Assembly (NCBI GenBank): GCA_015485455.1
Contig: WFTN01000003.1
Coordinates: 1 to 5,341, forward strand
From: Planctomycetota bacterium
GTDB taxonomy: Bacteria > Planctomycetota > GCA-002687715 > DRQF01
DNA: 5,341 nucleotides
Direction: 5' to 3'
Position 1 is the first letter of the stretch. The number at the start of each line of letters is the position of its first letter. The translations under genes were made by a program, and so were the position numbers. The notes below the pieces were generated by a model. That model did no database searches. It saw only the letters and a program-made list of their open reading frames with translations, and was not told the DNA's origin. Shown piece after piece: positions 5,170 through 5,341 of this stretch.

Positions 5170-5341
5170 TGATCATCCAAAAACGGCTGCTCTACGGAAA
5201 AGGATGGCACTTGTCACTTGAGGGCTATCGGGTCGAAATCGTCGCGGTCCACCGAGGCGAAGAGATCCTTCAAGACGATGCTACCGTCGGCGAGCTGCAG
5301 GATGGCGACTGGCTCGAAATAACTCCAGTCGTAAAGGACGA
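5169..5341 (+). CDS. Partial protein, possible beta-grasp (ThiS/MoaD/ubiquitin-like) fold
   Basis: The first 57 residues of a gene cut by the window end. It starts at TAATG, sharing one base with the previous stop, behind a strong AAGGAGG. The visible part is strand-rich: IIQKRLLYG, a GWHLSLEGYRVEIVAV strand pair, then a GEEIL turn and VGELQDGDWLEITPVV. The last pattern resembles the end of ThiS/MoaD and ubiquitin-like beta-grasp domains, where L-x-x-GD is followed by a hydrophobic strand. No C-terminal diglycine can be checked, because the frame is still open at 5341. The resemblance is in pattern only, so an unrelated small beta protein is quite possible. Confidence 0.7.
   Translation, partial: MIIQKRLLYGKGWHLSLEGYRVEIVAVHRGEEILQDDATVGELQDGDWLEITPVVKD

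Noticed and set aside
1..5341. CRISPR array, tRNA, rRNA or riboswitch
   Set aside because: No regularly spaced repeat series beyond the two leader copies, and no tRNA or rRNA core sequences were seen by eye.

Overview
The window joins two mobile modules, both read on the + strand. Positions 1-1944 look like an insertion sequence (IS). Positions 2089-5341 are a tightly packed gene row that looks like part of a phage, prophage or related island. The DNA is bacterial and of medium GC. A small CGxxxCxC protein (DUF6788-like) in front of an IS4-like DDE transposase is, from memory, a pairing found in environmental phyla such as Planctomycetes, Verrucomicrobia and Cyanobacteria. The sequence alone does not fix the host.

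IS region: matching 15-base ends (14/15 identical, inverted) lie at 1-15 and 1930-1944. Between them are an AT-rich leader, the DUF6788-like ORF (180-500), the transposase (orthodox start 638, open frame back to 458, end 1735) and a non-coding right arm with one hairpin (1766-1784). The transposase frame is -1 relative to the upstream ORF and overlaps it. It has no ATG, GTG or TTG ahead of its apparent conserved N-terminus.

Junction 1945-2088: an extended -10 promoter candidate (TGCTACAAT) and two copies of a 14-base direct repeat 30 bases apart, just ahead of the second gene row.

Phage-like row: an orphan ParB-domain/adenine methyltransferase fusion (2089-3345), a 48-residue single-pass membrane protein (3342-3488), a helix-turn-helix protein resembling phage small terminase subunits (3478-4101), two small unknown proteins with similar basic N-termini (4092-4436, 4433-4690), a stand-alone integrase-type core-binding domain with a lysine-rich tail and no catalytic domain (4741-5169), and the start of a possible beta-grasp protein cut by the window end (5169-). 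Apart from one 50-base gap, every junction overlaps by 1 to 11 bases, which indicates one co-translated operon. A methyltransferase beside a terminase-like protein suggests DNA modification and packaging. The isolated core-binding protein and its partner at the window end are the least explained part.
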